Shown: positions 15,963 to 23,181 of the stretch, piece by piece
Layout of the letters: every line of letters starts with the position of its first letter
Position numbering within the stretch: position 1 is the first letter of the stretch
Assembly (NCBI GenBank): GCA_031285905.1
Contig: JAITVH010000038.1
Location: 1-53,516, forward strand
DNA: 53,516 nucleotides
DNA from: Prevotella sp.
GTDB lineage: Bacteria; Bacteroidota; Bacteroidia; Bacteroidales; Dysgonomonadaceae
Direction: 5' to 3'
Position numbers and translations under genes: made by a program
The notes under the pieces: generated by a model
What the model was told of the DNA's origin: nothing
What the model saw: only the letters and a program-made list of their open reading frames with translations
Databases searched by the model: none

Positions 15963-16969
15963 TACTTGTTCAATAATGCTGTCCCGAAATTCCTCCTGTA
16001 ATCTGCCGGGGATATTTTTATATATTTCAGGAATACCTTACGCATATTATCAGGCGAAGTAAGGCCGCACAGGGTAGCAATTTCTTTAAAGGAAAGACGT
16101 GTATCTACCAGATATCTACAGGCTGTTTCTATCCGTAACTTATCAATGTATTTTGCCGGAGTAGTAGCCATTTCACGGACGAATATGCGTGCAAAATTTC
16201 TGGGGCTCATTGATATTTCGGCTGCCAGGCTTTCCACGGTTATATTTTCGTTCAGGTGTTCGCTAATCCAGTTACAGACTTCCTGTATAGGTTGATAGTC
16301 GGTATTCTGATGGGTTAATACAGAGCTGTATTGAGACTGGCTTCCCGGGCGTTTCAGGTATAATACCATTTGTCTGGCAACCTCAAGAGCCAATGGTCTG
16401 CCCAGATCTTCTTCTACAAGCGCCAATGCTAAATCCATTCCGCTGGAAATTCCTGCCGAGGTATAGATATTACCATTCTTGATGAATATTGAATTATCAT
16501 CTACTTCTATACTCGGATAGTTCCTGCGCAATGTATCGCATTTTTCCCAATGGGTAGTCGCCTTCCTTCCCGTAAGGATACCCACCTCTGCCAGAAAAAA
16601 GCTGCCTGTACATACAGAACAAATCCTTCTTACAGTCTTTGATTGTCCTTTTATCCATTTAAGAACAGCATTTGGTAATTTATATCCTTCAATAAGCGAA
16701 TTCGATACTCCGGGTATAATCAATGTATCGATAGGATAGGAGAATGTATGGATATTTTCGGAGCAATGGATTACCATCCCCGAGGCAGTATGTATATTCT
16801 TTTTCTTATCTGTTGATAAGTAGTGTAAGCTATATATAAGATCAGTCTTAGTATTATTCGTTTTCATATATTCCATAGCCTGCGAAAAGACTTCACAAGG
16901 GCCTGTTATATCCAGCAGTGTGGCTTCGGATATCACTAAGAATACAATATGTTTAACCTTCTTATTCAT
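15962..16969 (-). CDS. GlxA-type transcriptional regulator (DJ-1/PfpI plus AraC)
   Basis: A 335-residue regulator. Residues 1-190 are a DJ-1/PfpI-like domain (KHIVFLVISEATLLDITGPC, CSVCTGSFFLAEVGILTGRKATTHW), and residues 225-330 are an AraC-type DNA-binding pair (VESLAAEISMSPRNFARIF, FKEIATLCGLTSPDNMRKVF, ISPADYRR). The Cys of CTGSFF sits where DJ-1 proteins have the elbow cysteine, though GlxA regulators are generally sensors and not enzymes. The ATG at 16969 (or 16972) is preferred over 17020, which adds an unrelated hydrophobic stretch. It is divergent from the CoA-transferase gene with about 95 bp between, making that gene a plausible target (inference). Confidence 0.88.
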   Translation of the reverse strand: MNKKVKHIVFLVISEATLLDITGPCEVFSQAMEYMKTNNTKTDLIYSLHYLSTDKKKNIHTASGMVIHCSENIHTFSYPIDTLIIPGVSNSLIEGYKLPNAVLKWIKGQSKTVRRICSVCTGSFFLAEVGILTGRKATTHWEKCDTLRRNYPSIEVDDNSIFIKNGNIYTSAGISSGMDLALALVEEDLGRPLALEVARQMVLYLKRPGSQSQYSSVLTHQNTDYQPIQEVCNWISEHLNENITVESLAAEISMSPRNFARIFVREMATTPAKYIDKLRIETACRYLVDTRLSFKEIATLCGLTSPDNMRKVFLKYIKISPADYRRNFGTALLNK

Positions 16970-17033
16970 CATAATTACAAATATACTAATTATTGGCAGT
17001 ATTATTGTCATATAAGCCAAATGATATATCTAC

Positions 17034-17041
17034 TAATTTTG
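17034..17041 (+). promoter_or_regulatory. -7 box of the CoA-transferase gene
   Basis: TAATTTTG, an exact TAnnTTTG, lies 24 bp before the ATG at 17066. It favours that start over earlier in-frame ATGs, which fall upstream of it. Confidence 0.55.
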
Positions 17042-17065
17042 CAGAGAATAAGAATCAAAATAATT

Positions 17066-18547
17066 ATGGTACTAAAAATAATTTCGGCCGCAGAAGCGGC
17101 TTCACTTATTAAAAACGACGACAATGTCGGCTTTAGTGGTTTTACTCATGCGGGATGTCCTAAAGTAGTTCCGTTGGAAATAGCTAAAAAGGCAGAAAAA
17201 GAACATGCTGAAGGCAAACCTTTCCAGATAGGTATTTTTACGGGAGCTTCTACTGGGGATAATATAGATGGTGCATTGTCAAGGGCAAAAGCTATCAAGT
17301 TTCGTACTCCATACCAGACAAATAAGAATATAAGGAATGCTATTAATAATGAAGAGATAAGTTATTTCGATTTGCATCTTTCCACCTTGTCTCAGGACTT
17401 ACGATACGGTTTTTATGGCAACGTAGATGTAGCAATAATTGAAGCATCCGGTATTACAGATGATGGTAAGATAATACCAACATCAGGTGTAGGTATAAGC
17501 TCCACCATAGTCAAGATGGCCCGGCTCGTTATTGTAGAACTGAATAGCTGGCATCCTAAAGAATTGAGAGGGATTCACGATTTGGATGACATACAGGATC
17601 CTCCGCACCGGGCAGAAATACCTGTTATTAACGTGAAATCGAGAATAGGTAAAGAATATATACAAGCCGATCCTGCCAAAATCGTAGTAGTTGAAACAAA
17701 CGCACCTAACGATGGTGGCTGCTTTGCCCCTGTTGACGAAATCACATCTAAAATAGGAGAGAATGCCGCAGTATTCCTTGTTAACGAGATCAACAGAGGA
17801 ACTATTCCACAATCCTTTCTTCCAATACAATCAGGTGTAGGCAATATTGCCAATGCTGTCTTGGCGGCGATGGGTAATAATGAAGCCATCCCTAATTTTG
17901 AGATATATACCGAAGTCATTCAGGATGCAGTAATCGATTTATTGGAAAAAGGGCGTATTACCTTTGCCAGTGGGGGAACCCTTACTGTGAGCAATCCTTA
18001 TATAGAAAGGATATATCAAAATCTTCCGTTCTTTAAAGAACGGATTGTGTTGCGTACTTCCGAGATATCGAACAATCCCGAAGTAATCCGCCGTTTAGGG
18101 ATCATTTCTATGAATACAGCCATCGAGGCCGATATTTTCGGTAATGTGAATTCTACACATATCCTTGGCAGCAAGATGATGAATGGTTTGGGAGGATCAG
18201 GCGACTTTACCCGTAATGCTTATATCTCTATATTCCTGACTCCATCTACTGCTAAGGGCGGAAATATCAGTGCTATTGTCCCAATGGTATCCCATACAGA
18301 TCACAACGAACATTCGGTGAAGGTGATCATTTCCGAATATGGAGTAGCAGACCTGAGAGGTAAATCACCCCGGGAAAGGGCTGTCTGTATTATCGAGAAT
18401 TGTGCCCATCCTGAATACCGCCCACTTTTATATAAATACCTCGAAAACGGAGCAGAAGGGCAAACACCAATCAATTTATATGATGCATTTGCCTTTCATA
18501 AAGCCTTTATGGAAACAGGTGATATGAGAAATGCGATTATAGAATAA
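17066..18547 (+). CDS. Acetyl-CoA hydrolase / succinyl-CoA:acetate CoA-transferase family
   Basis: A 493-residue class I CoA-transferase of the Cat1/AarC/Ach1 type. Recognisable blocks are DNVGFSGFTHAGCPKVVP, GASTGDNIDGALSRA, QSGVGNIANAV, EIYTEVIQDAVIDLL (likely holding the catalytic Glu), and GLGGSGDFTRNAYIS with ISEYGVADLRGKSPRERA near the end. It moves CoA between acetate and succinyl- or propionyl-CoA, part of fermentative acetate/succinate metabolism in the cytoplasm. The ATG at 17066 is chosen because domain homology begins there and a promoter box lies just upstream. It is monocistronic and divergent from the GlxA-type regulator. Confidence 0.92.
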   Translation: MVLKIISAAEAASLIKNDDNVGFSGFTHAGCPKVVPLEIAKKAEKEHAEGKPFQIGIFTGASTGDNIDGALSRAKAIKFRTPYQTNKNIRNAINNEEISYFDLHLSTLSQDLRYGFYGNVDVAIIEASGITDDGKIIPTSGVGISSTIVKMARLVIVELNSWHPKELRGIHDLDDIQDPPHRAEIPVINVKSRIGKEYIQADPAKIVVVETNAPNDGGCFAPVDEITSKIGENAAVFLVNEINRGTIPQSFLPIQSGVGNIANAVLAAMGNNEAIPNFEIYTEVIQDAVIDLLEKGRITFASGGTLTVSNPYIERIYQNLPFFKERIVLRTSEISNNPEVIRRLGIISMNTAIEADIFGNVNSTHILGSKMMNGLGGSGDFTRNAYISIFLTPSTAKGGNISAIVPMVSHTDHNEHSVKVIISEYGVADLRGKSPRERAVCIIENCAHPEYRPLLYKYLENGAEGQTPINLYDAFAFHKAFMETGDMRNAIIE

Positions 18548-18648
18548 GAAATATAATATAAATTAAGAAACATGAAATATTGATATATAGACGGCTATAT
18601 TACAGGGCATAAGCTAATTTTCCGGAATAAAATCCCTATATTTATCGG

Positions 18649-19749
18649 ATGATTGAGAATCCACCTGTACATATTAATAAGTGGTTACTGCCATTTTCGT
18701 GGTTGTACGGGTTCGTTGTTTCTATCCGTAATAAGTTTTTTGATTGGGGGATATTCAAACAGGAAGAGTTTGATGTTCCTGTGATATGCATTGGCAATAT
18801 TACGGTAGGCGGTACAGGAAAAACGCCTCATACCGAATATCTCGTTCATTTATTGAAAAAACAGTATAGGATAGGGGTTCTCAGCAGGGGCTACAAGCGT
18901 AAGACTTCCGGATTTCTTTTAGCTACCGATACCACTACCAGCAAGGAGATAGGCGATGAGCCTTTCCAGATAAAACAGAAATTTCCGGACATTATAGTTG
19001 CTGTGGACGAAAAGAGGAGAAGAGGTATAAAGCAGCTACTCTCATTACAATGTCCTCCCGAAGTTATCCTCTTGGATGATGCTTTCCAGCATCGGTATGT
19101 AAAGCCCTCCTATACGATTGTCCTTTCTGACTATAACCGTCCTGTATACGAAGATAAACTCCTTCCCGCAGGCAGGCTGAGAGAGTCAACCAAAGCGTTA
19201 AGAAAGAGGGCTGACATGGTAATTGTAACCAAGTGTCCGAATGAAATACAGCCGATAGACTTTCGGATTATCTCTCATCATATGAACCTGTTTCCCTATC
19301 AGGGGCTTTTTTTCACCACTTTCGGATATCAGGGGCTGAGGTCGGTATTTACTGATGAAGAAGCTATTCTGCCTTTGGAGTCTTTATCGGGTAAGCATAT
19401 CTTATTGGTTACAGGAATTGCCTCGCCAAAAACGATTCAGGAGAAGTTGTCGGAATATACCAAAACAGTTGAGACTATCGCTTATCCTGATCATCATGAT
19501 TTCAGTACAAAAGACATAAATCATATAACAGAAGCGTTCAGAAATATCAAGTCTGATAATAAACTTATCTTGATAACCGAAAAGGATGCTTCGCGCCTGA
19601 TTCTGTTTAAGGATCAGATAGATGAAGATGTAAAACAATGCTTGTATTACTTGCCGATAGAAGTAGTCTTTATTGATAACGATCAGGAAAAGTTTAACAG
19701 AAACATACTCAAGCATCTCAGAGCTGCAACAAAAATATGGCTCCGATAA
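18649..19749 (+). CDS. lpxK: Tetraacyldisaccharide 4'-kinase
   Basis: A 366-residue kinase that phosphorylates the 4' position of the lipid A disaccharide at the inner membrane. The start INKWLLPFSWLYGFVVSIRN is the membrane-associating helix. The Walker A variant is GNITVGGTGKTPHTEYL (about 48-64), and LDDAFQHRYVKPSYTIVLSD holds conserved LpxK residues (DDxxQHR). Length is slightly above the proteobacterial norm but usual for Bacteroidetes. It lies 14 bp before the purine nucleoside phosphorylase gene and is probably co-transcribed with it. A near-consensus TAATTTTC lies about 35 bp upstream. Confidence 0.96.
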   Translation: MIENPPVHINKWLLPFSWLYGFVVSIRNKFFDWGIFKQEEFDVPVICIGNITVGGTGKTPHTEYLVHLLKKQYRIGVLSRGYKRKTSGFLLATDTTTSKEIGDEPFQIKQKFPDIIVAVDEKRRRGIKQLLSLQCPPEVILLDDAFQHRYVKPSYTIVLSDYNRPVYEDKLLPAGRLRESTKALRKRADMVIVTKCPNEIQPIDFRIISHHMNLFPYQGLFFTTFGYQGLRSVFTDEEAILPLESLSGKHILLVTGIASPKTIQEKLSEYTKTVETIAYPDHHDFSTKDINHITEAFRNIKSDNKLILITEKDASRLILFKDQIDEDVKQCLYYLPIEVVFIDNDQEKFNRNILKHLRAATKIWLR

Positions 19750-19763
19750 ACTAATATAACACT

Positions 19764-20579
19764 ATGCTAACTAAAATTAAAGAAACTGCAACATTTATAA
19801 AAGGCAGGGTAGGGGAGATGCCCCGCATTGCCATCATTCTGGGTACAGGATTGGGCGAACTTGTCCACGAGATAGATAATAAAGAAGAAATACCTTACGA
19901 GAGTATCCCCAATTTCCCCTTATCTACTGTAGAAGGGCATAGCGGGAAACTTATATTCGGAGAACTGGGTGGCAAAAAAGTGATCGCCATGCAGGGGCGT
20001 TTCCATTACTACGAAGGGTACACCATGCAGGAAGTGACATTCCCTATTCGGGTATTCCAAAGCCTTGGTATTCAATATCTGTTTGTATCGAACGCTGCAG
20101 GCGGAATGAATGGTAGTTTCGATATTGGGGATATCATGCTTATCGACGATCATATCAATACATTTCCCGAACATCCATTGAGGGGGAAGAACTATAAGGA
20201 ACTGGGAGTCCGTTTCCCGGATATGAGCAATGCCTATGACAAAGACCTTCGCCTGTTAGCCATGCAGATAGCCAAAGAGAACAATATAAAACTACAGCAT
20301 GGTGTGTATGTGGGCACACAAGGTCCTACTTTCGAGACTCCGGCCGAATACAACTGGTTTCGCATCATTGGTGGTGACGCTGTTGGCATGTCTACCGTTC
20401 CGGAAGTGATAGTAGCCAACCATGCCAAAATGAAAGTATTGGCTTTTTCTATAATAACTGATCTGGGAGTGATAGGCAAGATAGTGGAGGTAACACACGA
20501 AGATGTACAGGAAGCTGCTAAAGTTGCCCAGCCAAAGATGGCTTTCATCATGCAGGAAGTGATCAGAAATATTAAATAA
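19764..20579 (+). CDS. Purine nucleoside phosphorylase (trimeric, inosine/guanosine type)
   Basis: A 271-residue PNP of the trimeric class. Motifs are ILGTGLGEL (phosphate binding), STVEGHSGKLIFG, AMQGRFHYYEGY, VSNAAGGMN, GVYVGTQGPTFETPAEY and GGDAVGMSTVPEVIVANH (base and ribose site with the Met), and FSIITDLG. It cleaves inosine and guanosine with phosphate in the cytosol for purine salvage. It follows lpxK by 14 bp with a strong terminator after it. It is unrelated in pathway to lpxK, so the link is probably just shared transcription. Confidence 0.95.
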   Translation: MLTKIKETATFIKGRVGEMPRIAIILGTGLGELVHEIDNKEEIPYESIPNFPLSTVEGHSGKLIFGELGGKKVIAMQGRFHYYEGYTMQEVTFPIRVFQSLGIQYLFVSNAAGGMNGSFDIGDIMLIDDHINTFPEHPLRGKNYKELGVRFPDMSNAYDKDLRLLAMQIAKENNIKLQHGVYVGTQGPTFETPAEYNWFRIIGGDAVGMSTVPEVIVANHAKMKVLAFSIITDLGVIGKIVEVTHEDVQEAAKVAQPKMAFIMQEVIRNIK

Positions 20580-20603
20580 TAGACTGATATTCAACATAAA
20601 AAC

Positions 20604-20640
20604 AAAGGAGCTGTTCTCATAATGAACAGCTCCTTTCATA
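20604..20640. terminator. Terminator between the PNP gene and GH127-type gene
   Basis: A 13-bp perfect stem (20604-20616 with 20624-20636) around a 7-nt loop. It lies between the convergent PNP gene and minus-strand hydrolase gene and can serve both. Confidence 0.85.
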
Positions 20641-20661
20641 TTATATCAATATTCTTCTTGT

Positions 20662-22728
20662 CTATTCATAAGATGCAGGGAAAGATGTTATACGCAGACG
20701 GGCTGTTCCCATCGGTACAAGAGTAATGTCATCCACATCAGGAGACATTTCACAACCTTCCTCCGGCAATACACCACATAGCTTATATTGATCTAGCTGC
20801 CATGAAGGTATTTGTCTTCCCTTTGCTTTTACGACTATAGGTGAACTCTGCTGAGTAAACGGATAATCGTCTGACGGCCATGCCCTTTTCTCTACCACAA
20901 GGTTACTGAATGGATTCCTCTCCCCAAGAACCAGTGCATAGTTCCATGCAGTCTTAGGATAAATTTCATAAGACGCCCACTCGGAAGGGTTGGCGGTTTC
21001 CTGCCATTTCGAATCCCATATTGCAGTTTCCTTACTGTCTCTTTTCTTATAATCTTCATCTATATTAAGAGACAAAGTCAATGGCCCGTAATTCACGCTT
21101 ACGCTGTTCTTGTTCACCTGCCAGGTTTTCAACGAAAAGTCCATCGGATAAGTTACCGTTACAATATCCCCGTCTTTCCACTCTCTGTTGATGCAGGCAT
21201 ACTTTCCGGGTTCCAGTTTTACAGATGATTTCCCTCCGTTAATTTCAAGTGATGCTCCCTTTGTCCATGATGGAATCCTTAAGTAGAATGGGAACTTTAC
21301 TTCATTAGGAGTATTCACTGTGAACTGGATCTTCCCGTCAAACGGATATTGTGTATCCTCGTTTATTGTTACCTCAGTGCCATTTCCTACTTTTACCTTA
21401 GCTTCACATGCGCCATAGATAGCTGCTGCCACACCATTATCAGGAGTAGCCAGTATAAAGTTCTCTATATAGTAAGGCCAGCCCTGTGCATGGTTGTGCT
21501 GGCAACAACGGCTACTGAAAGGGTTCATAGCCAGGAAAGGCCCTCCGTTGTCAATTCCCGGACGATGATTTTCCGAGTCGCTTTGTACATGATTAGGACA
21601 AGTAATGTAGCGTAGGGATTTCATGTCCGGCATCATAGCAGCAGTATATGAATTAAATGCGACATCTTCACAATGTTCTGCCCACATCGGGTCGCCGGTA
21701 TACCATAACATCATTTCATCCGAAGCCATTTGTTCCACAAAGCCACAAGTCTCTGTTCCCTGACGTGGATCGATATAACCCATACGGGCATTCTCGTCGG
21801 CACCAAACATACCTCCCGATACTTGCCCGAAAGTCCGGCGTATAAGTTCATGGTCATTATAGGTAGCATGCAAATGAGCAGGGTCTTTAGTGAGCATATA
21901 ATAAGTAGCCGGTTCCCTGAATCCTTGTGCAATATTTACATTGTGCCAGTTAGGAAGAGATGAATCCTGCATCCAGTTTGCGGTGTTGCGGTGTATCTTG
22001 TGTACCAGGTCGAGCAGGAAAGAGTCTCCTGTGATATTGTACAACCAATACACACTATATATATTATCTCCTCCACGGGAGTTTTCCCAGTAGTCTTTCA
22101 GGAAATTCTCGTCAGGAACAGTTAGTTGCCATTTAAAATAGTTAGTCATCAGGTCGATCACCCGTTGATCCTGCGAATATTCATAATATGATTGCAGGCA
22201 CCATAGCATAATCATATTCGCCCATAATTCCCTCTTGCCGTTTCTTTCGTTTATCGGGCCGAAATACCCGTCAGGCTGTTGGCTGTTAAATGCTGCCTCG
22301 ATCCATGTTTTGGCTTCGGCAATCATATTTTGGTCTTCGAAAATATAAGCCATATTTCCATACCCTTTCAGCCAGTAAGGGACTTCTTCCCAACCCCATT
22401 CACCGCCGGAGTTTAACCAGGCGTTGTTCTTCTTGCTCAGCCATGCGCTGATCTCTCCCAACTTTCCGGCCAAACCTTCTTTTTGTAGTTCAAGGATGCG
22501 CTTAGGCCAGCCTTTAGGTTTCACTTTCCCAACAGGAAGTTTAATAAAACTGTTTGGCAACAGGGGTTCTCTATTGCTCATATAATAGTCGTTCCTGGTA
22601 TCGGTAGATGGTTTATCTACTATCGTCACCGTTTTATCGCCCTGATTATCACCGGTACCGGTGCAGGAATTCATACCGACCAGCAGCAGAAGAACAAGAA
22701 CCGGACTAAATAAAAAGATTTTCTTCAT
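20662..22728 (-). CDS. GH127/GH146-type beta-L-arabinofuranosidase, lipoprotein
   Basis: A 688-residue DUF1680-type hydrolase. A lipoprotein signal (MKKIFLFSPVLVLLLLVGMN with Cys22 in NSCTG) predicts membrane anchoring. The catalytic (alpha/alpha)6 barrel carries GTETCGFVEQ (E326, C328) and FSSRCCQHN (C408, C409). These match the Glu-Cys-Cys-Cys zinc site of HypBA1, where the first Cys of the pair is the nucleophile. C-terminal beta-sandwich domains follow. Predicted action is removal of beta-L-arabinofuranose from glycans. The ATG at 22728 is chosen for the signal peptide; an in-frame ATG at 22809 adds non-signal sequence. Repeat copy C supplies the whole upstream region. Confidence 0.88.
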   Translation of the reverse strand: MKKIFLFSPVLVLLLLVGMNSCTGTGDNQGDKTVTIVDKPSTDTRNDYYMSNREPLLPNSFIKLPVGKVKPKGWPKRILELQKEGLAGKLGEISAWLSKKNNAWLNSGGEWGWEEVPYWLKGYGNMAYIFEDQNMIAEAKTWIEAAFNSQQPDGYFGPINERNGKRELWANMIMLWCLQSYYEYSQDQRVIDLMTNYFKWQLTVPDENFLKDYWENSRGGDNIYSVYWLYNITGDSFLLDLVHKIHRNTANWMQDSSLPNWHNVNIAQGFREPATYYMLTKDPAHLHATYNDHELIRRTFGQVSGGMFGADENARMGYIDPRQGTETCGFVEQMASDEMMLWYTGDPMWAEHCEDVAFNSYTAAMMPDMKSLRYITCPNHVQSDSENHRPGIDNGGPFLAMNPFSSRCCQHNHAQGWPYYIENFILATPDNGVAAAIYGACEAKVKVGNGTEVTINEDTQYPFDGKIQFTVNTPNEVKFPFYLRIPSWTKGASLEINGGKSSVKLEPGKYACINREWKDGDIVTVTYPMDFSLKTWQVNKNSVSVNYGPLTLSLNIDEDYKKRDSKETAIWDSKWQETANPSEWASYEIYPKTAWNYALVLGERNPFSNLVVEKRAWPSDDYPFTQQSSPIVVKAKGRQIPSWQLDQYKLCGVLPEEGCEMSPDVDDITLVPMGTARLRITSFPASYE

Positions 22729-22737
22729 GATATTGTT

Positions 22738-23100
22738 TTTAACTAAAAAGTAACAAAGGTTACAGAAATTACGAATTAAAAATGATGAATTTATGTTCGA
22801 CTTTGTCAACTAAACATTTTAACTAAAAGGTAACACCCAACGATCGCCGAAGCGAAGGTAAGTAGGGGCGGAATATCTTCCGCCCGCAGACTCTTTGTTA
22901 TTCCGGGTCGAAAATGTTCGACCCCTACAGCATACCCGGATATTTTAACTAAAAAGTAACACAAGTAACACATTTCACTAAATTTTTGACTCCGTCGATT
23001 TTTAATTCAAAGACCGTTTTTCGCTTTGCACCATTTACTAATTATTCATTGATTCATTGGCATATTAGCACATTGGCTCATTGACATACTATAGATAAAT
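22738..23100. repeat. Composite intergenic repeat, copy C
   Basis: Three copies of the TTTAACTAAAARGTAACA motif occur at 22738-22763, 22818-22836 (3' part diverged) and 22944-22969. Between the last two lies a GTAGGGG...CCCCTAC unit (22862-22928) made of two hairpins. The landmarks TTCAAAGACC and, at the end, TATAGATAAAT (23090-23100) are shared with copies A and B. A run of short repeats (CATTGATTCATTGGCATATT and similar) fills 23041-23085. The motif nearest the gene ends 10 bp before the GH127 start codon, so it forms that gene's leader. No reading frame is present. Confidence 0.85.
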
Positions 23101-23123
23101 TTGATTTTAAAAAATAACGGTTA

Positions 23124-23168
23124 AAAAAAGCATCAGGTCAGGTCTTTTCCCGATCCGATGCTTTTTTA
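23124..23168 (-). terminator. Terminator of the DUF4965-type gene
   Basis: Arms AAAAAAGCATC and GATGCTTTTTT with a bulged A and two further G-C pairs, flanking an inner weaker stem. It lies 15 bp after the stop codon at 23182 and separates the GH127 gene from the upstream hydrolases. Confidence 0.75.
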
Positions 23169-23181
23169 TATATAATTTGTA

